A stretch of 64,000 nt of DNA from Hydrogenobacter thermophilus TK-6 (GCF_000010785.1 NC_013799.1:806001-870000); one strand, 5' to 3'. Shown: positions 1-9,278, numbered from the stretch's first letter. Numbers and translations are program-made. Notes: a model not told the origin generated them from the sequence alone.

Positions 1-392
1 TAGCCTGGGAACATCTTGGATTCAAGAATTATTTTGGCTTCTACTTTGTTTTCCTTGCAATTTATCTTCTGACCAGGCTTTGATATGGGTGGTGCTTCTA
101 TGCATGTATCACCCTCTACGCTCTCTATAACCTTTACTTCACCGTTCTCTATCCTAAATGTGGTCACACCCTTTTTACCCAGCACACTAAGATCCCTGTT
201 GTTTCCTCTGAGGGATAGCCTGTACTTTTCTTTACCTTGCGTTCTTATTACCACCTTCTCTTCCGCAGGTACCACCACATCTTCCACATACTCTTGCAAA
301 CCTTCCAGCTCTATAACTTTGAGCAAATTTTCCCTTGCCGTAGCTTCTTTGCCAGCCTCAACTTGCAGTGCATACCACTTAAACTCACCCAT
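1..392 (-). CDS. nusG: Transcription termination/antitermination factor NusG (5' part, cut by window edge)
   Basis: About 130 N-terminal codons are visible; the gene runs off the left edge. The N-terminal NGN domain is recognisable ([12 protein letters not shown] near the start, and MFPGY at the cut end). Between roughly residues 50 and 120 lies an extra beta-rich segment absent from E. coli NusG. Aquifex NusG is known to carry such an inserted domain here, which supports an Aquificales host. The start ATG at 392 overlaps the secE stop as TGATG, so the two are translationally coupled. The C-terminal KOW domain should lie outside the window. NusG binds RNA polymerase and links it to Rho or ribosomes. 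Confidence 0.93.
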   Translation of the reverse strand, partial: MGEFKWYALQVEAGKEATARENLLKVIELEGLQEYVEDVVVPAEEKVVIRTQGKEKYRLSLRGNNRDLSVLGKKGVTTFRIENGEVKVIESVEGDTCIEAPPISKPGQKINCKENKVEAKIILESKMFPG

Positions 393-586
393 CAGCTACC
401 TCTCAAAGAAAGCAAAAGGTGTATCATCCTCGTAAAACCCACATCCAAAAGCCATAGGTATACACCTATGAGTAAAGAAAAAATTATAACACTTATGGTG
501 GCCTTTGTCACCAGTTTTCTATCGGGCCATGTTACGCGGTCCACCTCTTGTCTTACACCTTTGATAAAGCTCTTGATCCTCTCCAT
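392..586 (-). CDS. secE: Preprotein translocase subunit SecE
   Basis: A 64-residue protein starting [21 protein letters not shown], the conserved amphipathic helix of SecE, followed by one transmembrane helix (about residues 30-52). SecE clamps SecY in the Sec translocon. The open frame extends upstream to 658, but those codons read through tRNA-Trp, so the ATG at 586 is the start. It sits between tRNA-Trp and nusG, the usual bacterial secE-nusG order. The single-helix short form is normal outside the Enterobacteria. Confidence 0.95.
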   Translation of the reverse strand: MERIKSFIKGVRQEVDRVTWPDRKLVTKATISVIIFSLLIGVYLWLLDVGFTRMIHLLLSLRGS

Positions 587-600
587 ACTTTTTCTCCATG

Positions 601-673
601 CGGGGCACGGAGGACTCGAACCCCCAACCGCGGGATTTGGAGTCCCGCGCTCTGCCAATTGAGCTAGTGCCCC
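601..673 (-). tRNA. trnW: tRNA-Trp (anticodon CCA)
   Basis: Cloverleaf with acceptor GGGGCAC/GTGCCCC, anticodon stem GGGACT-CCA-AATCCC and a T-arm containing GGTTCGAGTCC. The anticodon CCA reads UGG. The 3' CCA end is not encoded. Its first base is also the last base of the rpmG TAG stop codon, so it must be cut from the rpmG/secE transcript. Confidence 0.97.
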
Positions 674-831
674 TATTTTACCTCTCTGTGTAATGTATGC
701 TTTTTACACCACTTGCAGTACTTCCTTAGCTCCATCCTCTGTGGATGCTTCTGTTTGTTTTTGGTAGTAGAGTAATTTCTCCTCTTGCATTCGGTACATG
801 CAAGCATCACTATCTCTCTCACAGCTGCCAT
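673..831 (-). CDS. rpmG: 50S ribosomal protein L33
   Basis: A 52-residue basic protein beginning [20 protein letters not shown], which is L33. It keeps two CxxC pairs (Cys12/Cys15 and Cys39/Cys42), so it is the zinc-binding (C+) form. It lies 11 bases downstream of tuf and directly abuts tRNA-Trp. The order tuf-rpmG-trnW-secE-nusG is a classic bacterial arrangement. Confidence 0.95.
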   Translation of the reverse strand: MAAVREIVMLACTECKRRNYSTTKNKQKHPQRMELRKYCKWCKKHTLHREVK

Positions 832-842
832 CTTTACACCTC

Positions 843-2060
843 TCAGTCAAGGATTTGGGTAACCACTCCTGCTCCCACCGTCCTGCCTCCTTCCCTTATG
901 GCAAATCTTAGCCCTTCTTCCATAGCCACAGGCTGTATGAGTTCCACCTCCAGCTCCACGTTGTCGCCTGGCATCACCATCTCTTGCCCCTCGGGTAGCT
1001 TTACCACTGTCCCCGTCACATCCGCTGTCCTAAAGTAAAACTGTGGCCTGTAATTGACAAAAAAGGGTGTGTGCCTGCCTCCTTCTTCTTTGCTTAACAC
1101 ATACACCTGTGCCCTGAAGCGCTTGTGTGGCTTTACAGTGCCCGGCTTTGCCAACACTTGTCCCCTCTCCACATCGTCTTTGCCTACTCCACGCAGCAAA
1201 ACCCCCACATTGTCACCAGGCAACGCTTCATCCAGTATCTTCCTAAACATCTCTATAGAAGTTGCCACTGTCTTGAGTGGTTCTTCCCTTATCCCTACTA
1301 TCTCCACCTCTTCCCCTGGCTTTAGCACTCCCCTCTCCACTCTACCTGTTACCACTGTACCACGTCCGGATATGCTAAATACATCCTCTATAGGCATCAA
1401 AAAGGGTTTGTCTGCTTCCCTTACAGGTGTTGGTACATACTCATCCATCGCTTTCAAAAGTTCTACTATGGCATTGCACCATCTGTCTGGTTTGCCTTGT
1501 TCAAGCTCCTGCAAAGCTCCCAGTGCAGAGCCTCTGATTACGGGCACCTCATCCCCTGGAAACTCATACTTAGAAAGAAGCTCTCTCACTTCCAGCTCCA
1601 CCAGGTCCAAAAGCTCTGGGTCATCCACCATATCACACTTGTTCATAAAGACCACTATGTAAGGGACATTGACCTGTCTTGCCAAAAGCACATGCTCTCT
1701 GGTCTGTGGCATGGGACCGTCTGCCGCAGACACCACCAGTATGGCACCGTCCATCTGCGCAGCGCCTGTTATCATGTTCTTGATATAGTCTGCGTGTCCT
1801 GGGCAATCCACATGAGCGTAGTGTCTTTTGGGCGTCTCATACTCCACGTGGGTGATGTTTATGGTGATGCCTCTTTCTTTCTCTTCTGGTGCTTTGTCAA
1901 TCTCTTCGTACTTGGTGCATTTGGCTTTGCCACCTGGCAACACACCTGCAGCTAAGACGCAGGTGATGGCAGATGTCAGGGTAGATTTGCCGTGGTCAAC
2001 GTGTCCTATAGTTCCCACATTCACATGCTCCTTCTCTCTTATAAACTTCTCCTTTGCCAT
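843..2060 (-). CDS. tuf: Elongation factor Tu
   Basis: A 405-residue GTPase of full family length. It has the P-loop GHVDHGKS near residue 19, the DCPGH motif of G3 and NKCDMVDD of G4, followed by the two beta-barrel domains. It delivers aminoacyl-tRNA to the ribosome. A strong ribosome site (GGAGGTAAAG) precedes the ATG, between tRNA-Thr and the gene. It is co-transcribed with tRNA-Thr upstream and rpmG downstream. Confidence 0.99.
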   Translation of the reverse strand: MAKEKFIREKEHVNVGTIGHVDHGKSTLTSAITCVLAAGVLPGGKAKCTKYEEIDKAPEEKERGITINITHVEYETPKRHYAHVDCPGHADYIKNMITGAAQMDGAILVVSAADGPMPQTREHVLLARQVNVPYIVVFMNKCDMVDDPELLDLVELEVRELLSKYEFPGDEVPVIRGSALGALQELEQGKPDRWCNAIVELLKAMDEYVPTPVREADKPFLMPIEDVFSISGRGTVVTGRVERGVLKPGEEVEIVGIREEPLKTVATSIEMFRKILDEALPGDNVGVLLRGVGKDDVERGQVLAKPGTVKPHKRFRAQVYVLSKEEGGRHTPFFVNYRPQFYFRTADVTGTVVKLPEGQEMVMPGDNVELEVELIQPVAMEEGLRFAIREGGRTVGAGVVTQILD

Positions 2061-2077
2061 CGCTTTACCTCCAGTTA

Positions 2078-2150
2078 AGCCCAGGACCGGACTTGAACCG
2101 GCGACCTCACCCTTACCAAGGGTGTGCTCTGCCTACTGAGCTACCTGGGC
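2078..2150 (-). tRNA. trnT: tRNA-Thr (anticodon GGT)
   Basis: Acceptor GCCCAGG pairs with CCTGGGC. The anticodon loop CTTGGTAA carries GGT, and the T-arm contains GGTTCAAGTCC. No CCA is encoded. It lies 17 bases upstream of tuf and is the first product of this operon. Confidence 0.97.
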
Positions 2151-2160
2151 TGAAGGATAA

Positions 2161-2189
2161 ATTATACTAAAAAGTGATTATAAATGCAA
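2161..2189 (-). promoter_or_regulatory. Promoter of the trnT-tuf-rpmG-trnW-secE-nusG operon
   Basis: On the minus strand TTGCAT (2189-2184) and a perfect TATAAT (2166-2161) are separated by 17 bases. Transcription would start near 2153, just ahead of tRNA-Thr at 2150. This is a textbook sigma-70 spacing. It is inferred from sequence only. Confidence 0.75.
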
Positions 2190-2203
2190 AATTTTGATGG
2201 ATC

Positions 2204-2232
2204 TTGATCGGAAGGGGAAAAGGTTATAAAAT
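2204..2232 (+). promoter_or_regulatory. Promoter of tRNA-Lys
   Basis: TTGATC at 2204-2209 and TAAAAT at 2227-2232 with a 17-base spacer. The predicted start is about 2239, six bases before the mature tRNA 5' end. It is divergent from the tuf-operon promoter. Confidence 0.6.
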
Positions 2233-2244
2233 AATACACCTTTA

Positions 2245-2318
2245 GAGCCGGTAGCTCAGCTTGGTAGAGCAACGGACTTTTAATCCGTGGGTCGCGGGTT
2301 CAAATCCCGCCCGGCTCA
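2245..2318 (+). tRNA. trnK: tRNA-Lys (anticodon TTT)
   Basis: Acceptor GAGCCGG pairs with CCGGCTC. The anticodon stem-loop GGACTTTTAATCC carries TTT, and the T-arm contains GGTTCAAATCC. No full CCA is encoded. A decayed protein gene on the other strand ends exactly at its 3' end. Confidence 0.97.
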
Positions 2319-2724
2319 CATTAGATACTCTGGATTTGACATCCTTTCTGCGTCATCTGATATAACATCCGCTCTTTTGTTAACAGGCACGTAATGTGCC
2401 AAGTGTACAGGCTTTGAGTAAGAGGAAAAGAACTTGGCGTTTTTCAGTATACTTTATAAAAGTCTTGTAAGGAACATCATCAACAAGTATTGTAATTGTG
2501 CTGTCTTTCCTCAGGTAGGGTGAAACTCTGAGCTTTAGGGTCATCTTGCCTTCGGAAAGCTGGGTAAGGGTAGGGATGTAAAACTCGTACTTTGGATTTA
2601 CACCCTTGAGAAGTAAATCTTCCGAAAGCAGGTTAAGCTCTTGAAAGGTAAAGACCCTCTCCGCTGTTTTACCGACGCTCAAGAAAGATAGAAAGATTAG
2701 GAATAAAAACACCACTCCTCTCAC
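2316..2724 (-). pseudogene. Frameshifted remnant of a secreted, BcsB-like protein
   Basis: The first frame (2380-2724) encodes a signal peptide (residues 1-20) and a beta-rich stretch (EFYIPTLTQLSEGKMTLKLR, then ITILVDDVPYKTF). This resembles the N-terminal part of cellulose-synthase subunit BcsB, though the match is only suggestive. After an A5 run near 2450 the frame gives a nonsense tail, while the +1 frame continues sensibly (KNAKFFSSYSKPVHLAHYVP and so on) until a TGA inside the tRNA-Lys 3' end. A BcsB-type protein should be several hundred residues long. I read it as a truncated and frameshifted leftover. Confidence 0.45.
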
Positions 2725-2738
2725 GCTTTTGATTATAC

Positions 2739-2753
2739 TATAATAGTATCCTT
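2739..2753 (+). promoter_or_regulatory. -10 element of rpiB with almost no leader
   Basis: TATAAT at 2739-2744 is followed by nine bases and then the rpiB ATG at 2754. There is no Shine-Dalgarno sequence in between, and no good -35 box. The mRNA would be leaderless or nearly so. A second TATAAT on the minus strand (2732-2737) points the other way, toward the remnant gene. Confidence 0.45.
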
Positions 2754-3203
2754 ATGAAGATAGCTATAGGTTCTGACCATGCTGGGTATTTGCTCAAAGA
2801 GAAGATAAAAGATTTTCTTCTGTCTAAGGGGTGTCAGGTGGTAGATGTTGGGACTAACTCTACCGCATCTACAGATTACCCAATATTTGCGCGTGAGGTG
2901 GCTCTTGCTGTTCAGAGAGGGGAGGTGCAGCAGGGTATTTTGATATGCGGGACTGGTATAGGCATGTGCATAACTGCCAACAAGTTCAAAGGTGTTTATG
3001 CTGCTTTATGCACCAACGAATATATGGCAAAAGTTAGCAGACAGCACAACAATGCCAACATTCTGTGTCTGGGTGGGAGAGTCTTAGGCGACGCGCTTGC
3101 CATATCCATTGTAGAAGCCTGGCTCAGTGCAGACTTTGAAGGAGGAAGACACGAAAGAAGAGTGAGCTTAATTAAAAGCATGGAGGAGGACAGCAAACCA
3201 TGA
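2754..3203 (+). CDS. rpiB: Ribose-5-phosphate isomerase B
   Basis: A 149-residue RpiB/LacA/LacB-family protein, starting MKIAIGSDHAGYLLKEKIKD. It has the active-site cysteine segment ILICGTGIGMCITANK and the NILCLGGRVLG segment. It interconverts ribulose 5-phosphate and ribose 5-phosphate in the cytoplasm (pentose phosphate pathway). Length matches the family. Its stop overlaps the next start as ATGA. Confidence 0.96.
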   Translation: MKIAIGSDHAGYLLKEKIKDFLLSKGCQVVDVGTNSTASTDYPIFAREVALAVQRGEVQQGILICGTGIGMCITANKFKGVYAALCTNEYMAKVSRQHNNANILCLGGRVLGDALAISIVEAWLSADFEGGRHERRVSLIKSMEEDSKP

Positions 3204-3535
3204 GGTTTTACGGTATAGCTTCTGAAAGCAGGGTTACAGAGGTGCTGGAACATATAGAGGATGGCGTTTGGTTTTTTGAGGATACAAAAACTGGCTCAAG
3301 GGAAAGACTTGATGGTAAGCAAGTAAAAGAAAAACTGAGAGATATCTTAAAGCAGGTGGAGGAGTGGAAAGAAAAGCTGCATCTTATTCCTAAAAATACT
3401 GTTTTCGTTTTTGTGCACGAACCTTCAGACCCAAAAGCCTTTAAGATATACGATACTTCTTCCTTGGGGTGCGCATCAAGTCTCTCACCTCCCAGGTGGA
3501 AGATATACAAGGAAGGCGTGCAAATCAAAGACTGA
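3200..3535 (+). CDS. Small protein of unknown function, coupled to rpiB
   Basis: A 111-residue soluble protein with no family I recognise. The middle (residues 38-60) is a charged helix and the rest looks like alternating strands. It overlaps rpiB by four bases (ATGA), which indicates an operon. Its end overlaps convergently with the transporter gene that follows on the other strand. Confidence 0.6.
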   Translation: MRFYGIASESRVTEVLEHIEDGVWFFEDTKTGSRERLDGKQVKEKLRDILKQVEEWKEKLHLIPKNTVFVFVHEPSDPKAFKIYDTSSLGCASSLSPPRWKIYKEGVQIKD

Positions 3536-4652
3536 CAACTCTGCTTTTTCTAAAGATGATAAAGCCCAGCAGTGGAAAGACTATCATAAGCAGAGCGGAG
3601 AGTCTGTAGTTATCTCCTGTTAGATATAGTAGCAGTGACCATGCAAAGAGTCCACTGGTAGAGGCTATGCGTTCTGTCAAAGACAGGAAAGAGAGGCGTA
3701 CAGAGACCTGCGTTTGGGGAAAGTTCTCTATTACAAAGAGTCTTGAGGTGGTCCAGAGGTGTGCCAAAGAAAGCCCTGCTAAGAAACCTACAACAAGTGT
3801 AAGATGCTTTGGTGTAAAGTAAAGGAGTGCAAGGAAGAAGGACCAGAAGAAAAAGCCCATAGGGAAGAGTTTAGAAGCTCCCCATCTGTCGGCTAACTTT
3901 CCAAAGACCACACCCCCCACCACACCACCAAAAGCAGAAAGACCTATTATCCTGTATATCTGGGTGTCCTCAAATCCGTAGACTCTCTTTAGATATATAC
4001 CCATCATAGCTATTAGCGTGTTGGCAACTTCAGTAAGGGAAAGTATGGCAAGTATGGTCAGCAAAAACTTTCTGTCTTTGAGCACCTCTTTTATTTCTAC
4101 CCTCTCCCTCTGTGGGGGGTTAGGAAGGAGCAGAAGGGAAGGCAAAACCAAAAGGGCAAAGAGAAAAGAAGCTTGAAAAAACACATCCGGCACACTCATG
4201 AGTCTTGCCAAAAATACGAGAGCTATTGCTGAGCTTATGTATCCCACTGCAACACCCAATCCCGATGCTAAACCTCTACTGTCAAAAGAAAGAAGCATAG
4301 AGTTGTAAAAAACAAGAGCCTGCTGGTGGAATACAGCCATCATACAGTAAACTAAAAGAGCCAAGTATGGTAAGTTAGCAAAAAGGCTCAAAGACATGCC
4401 ACTAAAAGCTGTAAGCAGGCTGAAAATTACAAAAAGTTGCTTTCTCAGACCCTTTGTGTCTGCCAGCTTTCCAAGGTATAGAGCTAAGAAGAAAGAGATA
4501 AGGAAAGCTACTCCGTAAAGAGCAGAGTATGTCTTGGGGTCTATATACTTGGTTATAAAAAGAGGGAAGAAGGTGGAATAGATTAAGGCACCTAAAAGCG
4601 TTTCTCCCGCATCGTAGAGGGCAAATGATATAAGGTTAAGCTTTCTTCTCAG
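3525..4652 (-). CDS. MFS transporter, Atg22/UMF1-like, with a probable CTG start
   Basis: About 375 residues with roughly 11-12 hydrophobic helices. The segment ISFALYDAGETLLGALIYST near the N-terminus resembles the UMF1/Atg22 branch of the major facilitator family, and GKLADTKGLRKQ is the loop 2-3 motif. A 290-residue frame starting at an internal ATG (4397) would lose the first helices. In-frame coding continues upstream to a stop inside the end of gltB, with no ATG, GTG or TTG. The only plausible start is CTG at 4652, preceded by GAGGTGGAG. The start therefore overlaps the last codons of gltB. The substrate is unknown. Confidence 0.75.
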   Translation of the reverse strand: MRRKLNLISFALYDAGETLLGALIYSTFFPLFITKYIDPKTYSALYGVAFLISFFLALYLGKLADTKGLRKQLFVIFSLLTAFSGMSLSLFANLPYLALLVYCMMAVFHQQALVFYNSMLLSFDSRGLASGLGVAVGYISSAIALVFLARLMSVPDVFFQASFLFALLVLPSLLLLPNPPQRERVEIKEVLKDRKFLLTILAILSLTEVANTLIAMMGIYLKRVYGFEDTQIYRIIGLSAFGGVVGGVVFGKLADRWGASKLFPMGFFFWSFFLALLYFTPKHLTLVVGFLAGLSLAHLWTTSRLFVIENFPQTQVSVRLSFLSLTERIASTSGLFAWSLLLYLTGDNYRLSALLMIVFPLLGFIIFRKSRVVSL

Positions 4653-7600
4653 GCGTTATCTCCACCTCACACTCGTCAGTCTCACCGTAAACATCCCTTT
4701 TACACTGCTCAAGGGGAATAACTTTGTAAAACTTTTCCACATACATGTCCCAGTTATCAAGCAGGTGTTTTGCCCAGGCGCTACCTGTGTAAGTGTAGTG
4801 TTTGTTTATAAGAGACTTAAGCTCCTGCTCTTCCCTTTCGTGTCTTATCTTCCTTATCATCACATAGGAGGTGTTTATCTTCTTGCTTAGCTCTTGGTCC
4901 AGCACATAAGCATAACCTCCCGTCATACCAGCTCCCAAGTTAAAGCCTACGCTACCCAAAACTACAACTACACCTCCTGTCATGTACTCACAGCAGTGGA
5001 GTCCAGCACCTTCTACCACAGCTACAGCACCGCTGTTTCTTACAGCAAACCTCTCTCCCGCTCTTCCAGCTGCGTAAAGCTCCCCACCAGTTGCGCCATA
5101 TAGACAAGTGTTGCCCATAATTACATGGTTTTGTGTATCCTCAACGCCCTGAGCCTTTATCACTATTCTTCCTCCGTACATACCCTTCCCTACATAATCG
5201 TTGGCATCTCCTAAAAGGGTTAAAGATACACCTCTGTGATTAAAAGCTCCAAAGCTCTGTCCGGCAGTTCCCACAAATGTGAGGTTTATGGTATCCTCTG
5301 GAAGACCACTGTCTTTATACTTTAAAGCTATGTAGTAATTTATCCTCACAGGCACGCTTCTGTCGGTGTTTCTTATAGTGTATTCTCTGTATACTTTTTC
5401 ACCTCTTTCTATGTAAGGTAGTAGCTCCTGGACTATTTTCTGGTTGATGGAAGGTCTTGGGTTGTCGTTCCTGTGGACAGTGCACCTGCGCGGTTTGTCC
5501 GCCGGGTAGTCGTCTTTGAGAAACTTCTCCAACTTTATCCTCTTTGAACCAGGAATGTGGTCAAAGCTAAGAATGTCCAGAAGATCCCTCCTTCCTATTA
5601 TGTCATCAAGTTTTCTAAAGCCCATCTCTGAGAGTATTTCTCTGACTTCTTGAGCCACAGCCCTGAAGTATGCCATCACATCTTCTACTTTGCCCTTAAA
5701 CTTCTCCCTGTACTTGGGGTCCTGAGTGGCTACACCTGTAGGACACTGATTGGTGTGGCACATTCTTGCCATAACACACCCTTCCGCTATCATAGCAGCT
5801 GTACCAAAACCAAACTCTTCAGCACCCAAAAGCGCAGCCACTATAACATCTTTACCCGTTCTCATACCGCCATCAATCCTTATACGCACCTTGTCCCTTA
5901 GACCGTTTTCCATAAGCACCTTTTGTGTCTCTGCAAGCCCTATCTCCCAGTAGTTGCCTGCATTCTTTATTGAAGAGTAAGGGCTTGCTCCAGTGCCTCC
6001 CTCCGCACCGCTTATCTGCACTATATCCGCATAAGCTTTGGCAACACCCGCCGCTACTGTACCTACACCTGTTTCCGCTACCAGCTTTACGCACACTCTG
6101 GCATTGGGGTTTGCCTCCTTAAGGTCGTTTATGAGCTGAGCAAGGTCCTCTATGGAGTATATGTCGTGATGAGGAGGGGGTGATATTAATGTAACGCCAG
6201 GCTGAGCATGTCTGAGTTTTGCTATGTACTCACTTACCTTGTGCCCGGGAAGCTGTCCACCTTCTCCGGGTTTTGCCCCCTGCGCTATCTTTATCTCAAT
6301 GTCTTGAGCTGAAGCCAGGTAGGTGGGTGTAACTCCAAACCTACCGCTGGCAACCTGTTTGATGGCAGAGTTCTTGATGGTCCAGTATCTTTCTGGGTCC
6401 TCTCCTCCCTCTCCCGAGTTGCTCTTCATGCCAAGTCTATTACAAGCCTCTGCTATAGTCTCGTGAGCCTCCGGAGAAAGCGCTCCCAAAGACATGCCAC
6501 CAGTCACAAATCTTTTGAGAATATCCTCTACAGGTTCTACCTCCTCCAAAGGAACAGGATGAGGACCCTTCTTGTAGGTAAGAAGGTGTCTTATAAAGGT
6601 GGGGTGCTCGCCGTTGGCTATCTGAGAAAAGCTTTTGTAGTCCTGGTAATCTTTCGTCTCCAAAAATTTGTGTAATGCTCTCACCACAAAGGGTGACCAA
6701 GCATGCCATTCACCACCTTTTCTAAACTTCATATCACCGCCGTAATCCAACTGTGGAGTCTCTGCCTCGTATGCCATCTGATGCCTTTTTAGCATGCTCT
6801 CTTCTATCTCAAATATACCGTCGGACTCAACGGTGACAGGCGTATTGGGGAAGTATTCCTCTAGAAAGTCCCTGTTTAAACACACAGTATCAAAGATCTT
6901 AGCTCCCTGATAAGAGTTTAGCGTAGATATACCCATCTTGGACATGATCTTTAAAAGCCCGTCCTCAAGTGCTTTCTTGTAATTGAGAACTGCCTGATGG
7001 TAAGGGATGTTTATCTCTCCCTTTTTACAAAGTTCGTATATAGTCTCGTAGGCAAGATAAGGATATACTGCGGATGCTCCATAACCTATCAGACATGCCA
7101 TATGGTGAGTATCCCTTGCTTCCCCCGTCTCCACTATTATGGATACCTTTGTGGAAAGACCTCTGTCCGAGAGCCACTTAAAAACAGCCGATACAGCCAA
7201 AAGACTTGGCACAGCAAGTCTGTAGCGTGATGTATTTCTATCAGTAAGTATCACTATATGGGCACCTTCCCTTACCGCTTCCTCCACACGCCTGCAGACT
7301 ATCTCAACACCGAGCCTCAGGTCGCATATCTGAACACCTTCGTACATGGCATCGTACAGTATGTCCGTTATCCTCCTCTCTCCGGCAAGGTCCTGAAGCT
7401 CCACAACGCAGTAGCTTCTCTCTTTTGGGTAAGTCATGGGTATCTTAACTACCTTAAAGTAGGTCTGCTCCTCAATAGCTTTTATCTGATGGGGAAGGAG
7501 TATGGGACTTTCTATTTGAAAGCGCTTTGCGTGATCCTCTGTCTCTTTGAGGAAGTTTCTTTTGTGTCCTAGGTTCATCTTGAGGGACATAACTGCCTTT

Positions 7601-9138
7601 TCCCTTATGGGGTCTATGGGTGGGTTGGTGACCTGTGCAAATCTCTGCTTGAAGTATCTGAAAAGCAAAACGGGTTTTTCGGAAAGGGGAGGAAGAGGTG
7701 TATCGTCACCCATAGAGAAAGTCAGCTCCTTTCCCTCCTGAGCCATGTAAGATATGACATGCTTTATCTCCTCCTGAGTGTATCCGAAGAATATCTGTTT
7801 TCTGAGCCTTTCTTTATCCTCCGCAGGCTCAGGGATGGTATGCTCTTTTAATATGTCAGAAAGCCTAAGCAGATGCTTTCTTAACCACTCTCCGTAAGGC
7901 TTTTTTGAGGACAGTTCTCTGAGTATATCCTGCGTCTCTCTAACTGTGCCCTTTTGAAGGTCTACCGACAGAGTATCTCCGGGACCCAGCCTTCCCTTCT
8001 TCTTTATCTTTCTGCCCGAGAGGTCTATCATACCCACTTCGGAACCCAAAACCAGAATACCATCCTCTGTGAGTATGTACCTGGCAGGCCTAAGACCGTT
8101 TCTGTCCAGGTGTGCCCCTATGGTCTTTCCGTCGGTAAAAGCAACGGATGCAGGACCATCCCAAGGTTTCATAAGCAGGGACTGATACTCAAAGAAGTCT
8201 CTTACCTCTTGAGACATGTCTGGTACCTTTTCCCACGCAGGGGGAATGAGCATATTTATGGCATGTTCTGGAGAGTAACCTACCAGACAGAGAAGTTCAA
8301 ACACCTTGTCTAAGGATGCAGAATCACTCTCATCGTAAGACACCAACGGTTTAATGAGCTTTATATTATCGCCAAAAATCTCGTGCTGTAGCTCGCTCTG
8401 AAGAACAAGCATCCAGTTTCTATTGCCCTGTATGGTGTTTATCTCACCATTGTGAGCCAGATATCTAAAAGGTTGAGCCAGCTTCCAATTGGGAAAGGTG
8501 TTGGTGGAGTATCTCTGATGGAAGAGACAGAAAGAAGACTCAAGCCCACCCTCTTTGAGGTCTATGTAAAAATTATCTAGCTGGAGAGCCACCATCATAC
8601 CCTTATAAACCATGGTGCGGGACGAAAGGGAAGCCACATAAACTTTATCCCTGACCTTTGCATCTCTCTCTATCCTTCTTCTGAGCAGGTAAAGCTCAAG
8701 CTCTCTTTTGTCTTCTTCTATACCCTTTGCATCCAGAAGCAGGTGAAAAATTTTGGGCATGGTTTTTAGAGCCATCTCCCCAACAGCAGACCTATCAATG
8801 GGAACCTCCCTCCATCCCACCAAACGGAAGGGAGAGTTATTTATAAGCTCCTCTACAGGACCCCTTACATCCTCGTACAGGAATAACACACCTACGCACA
8901 GATTATCTATATGGGATAGATCAAGTCCTTCTTTTTGGATGTAATAGGAGAAGAAGGTTTTGGGTATTTCTACAAGTATGCCTGCACCATCTCCAGTCTT
9001 ACCGTCTCCACCTATGGCTCCTCTGTGCGTCAAATTTTTTACTGCCTCTATTCCCCATCTTACTATCTGCTCGCTTTTTTCTCCCCTTATATTACAAACA
9101 AACCCAACTCCACAGGAATCGTACTCTCTCATCTCCAT
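4636..9138 (-). CDS. gltB: Glutamate synthase, large (alpha) subunit
   Basis: About 1500 residues, the normal GltB length. An N-terminal class II glutaminase domain begins at CGVGF (nucleophile Cys after a short leader). It is followed by the central domain, the FMN-binding TIM barrel (around residues 830-1230) with the 3Fe-4S cysteines in CHTNQCPTGVAT, and the C-terminal GXGXG beta-helix. It transfers glutamine amide nitrogen to 2-oxoglutarate. I place the start at ATG 9138, spaced behind GAGAGGTGG, rather than GTG 9147. No small subunit (gltD) is in view. Confidence 0.97.
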   Translation of the reverse strand: MEMREYDSCGVGFVCNIRGEKSEQIVRWGIEAVKNLTHRGAIGGDGKTGDGAGILVEIPKTFFSYYIQKEGLDLSHIDNLCVGVLFLYEDVRGPVEELINNSPFRLVGWREVPIDRSAVGEMALKTMPKIFHLLLDAKGIEEDKRELELYLLRRRIERDAKVRDKVYVASLSSRTMVYKGMMVALQLDNFYIDLKEGGLESSFCLFHQRYSTNTFPNWKLAQPFRYLAHNGEINTIQGNRNWMLVLQSELQHEIFGDNIKLIKPLVSYDESDSASLDKVFELLCLVGYSPEHAINMLIPPAWEKVPDMSQEVRDFFEYQSLLMKPWDGPASVAFTDGKTIGAHLDRNGLRPARYILTEDGILVLGSEVGMIDLSGRKIKKKGRLGPGDTLSVDLQKGTVRETQDILRELSSKKPYGEWLRKHLLRLSDILKEHTIPEPAEDKERLRKQIFFGYTQEEIKHVISYMAQEGKELTFSMGDDTPLPPLSEKPVLLFRYFKQRFAQVTNPPIDPIREKAVMSLKMNLGHKRNFLKETEDHAKRFQIESPILLPHQIKAIEEQTYFKVVKIPMTYPKERSYCVVELQDLAGERRITDILYDAMYEGVQICDLRLGVEIVCRRVEEAVREGAHIVILTDRNTSRYRLAVPSLLAVSAVFKWLSDRGLSTKVSIIVETGEARDTHHMACLIGYGASAVYPYLAYETIYELCKKGEINIPYHQAVLNYKKALEDGLLKIMSKMGISTLNSYQGAKIFDTVCLNRDFLEEYFPNTPVTVESDGIFEIEESMLKRHQMAYEAETPQLDYGGDMKFRKGGEWHAWSPFVVRALHKFLETKDYQDYKSFSQIANGEHPTFIRHLLTYKKGPHPVPLEEVEPVEDILKRFVTGGMSLGALSPEAHETIAEACNRLGMKSNSGEGGEDPERYWTIKNSAIKQVASGRFGVTPTYLASAQDIEIKIAQGAKPGEGGQLPGHKVSEYIAKLRHAQPGVTLISPPPHHDIYSIEDLAQLINDLKEANPNARVCVKLVAETGVGTVAAGVAKAYADIVQISGAEGGTGASPYSSIKNAGNYWEIGLAETQKVLMENGLRDKVRIRIDGGMRTGKDVIVAALLGAEEFGFGTAAMIAEGCVMARMCHTNQCPTGVATQDPKYREKFKGKVEDVMAYFRAVAQEVREILSEMGFRKLDDIIGRRDLLDILSFDHIPGSKRIKLEKFLKDDYPADKPRRCTVHRNDNPRPSINQKIVQELLPYIERGEKVYREYTIRNTDRSVPVRINYYIALKYKDSGLPEDTINLTFVGTAGQSFGAFNHRGVSLTLLGDANDYVGKGMYGGRIVIKAQGVEDTQNHVIMGNTCLYGATGGELYAAGRAGERFAVRNSGAVAVVEGAGLHCCEYMTGGVVVVLGSVGFNLGAGMTGGYAYVLDQELSKKINTSYVMIRKIRHEREEQELKSLINKHYTYTGSAWAKHLLDNWDMYVEKFYKVIPLEQCKRDVYGETDECEVEITPEKKA

Positions 9139-9194
9139 GCGTACCACCTCTCAAAAAAGTAAAGGAGCTATTATTTTAACTTAATTAAAGCTAC

Positions 9195-9278
9195 TTAGAT
9201 GTCAAATCTTGTATAATTCACCTCAGACCATAAACCATCTTTGTATATGTATGCCTTGCCTATGTCTTCACGCTTCAT
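9195..9278 (-). CDS. Possible 27-residue peptide upstream of gltB
   Basis: ATG at 9278 opens a 27-codon frame (MKREDIGKAYIYKDGLWSEV...) with AAGGAAG seven bases upstream. It lies between the membrane-protein gene and gltB on the same strand. Its composition is protein-like, but it is too short to judge. It could be a small conserved protein or chance. Confidence 0.35.
   Translation of the reverse strand: MKREDIGKAYIYKDGLWSEVNYTRFDI

Noticed and set aside
587-658. N-terminal extension of SecE
   Set aside because: These codons read through tRNA-Trp; SecE homology begins at the ATG at 586.
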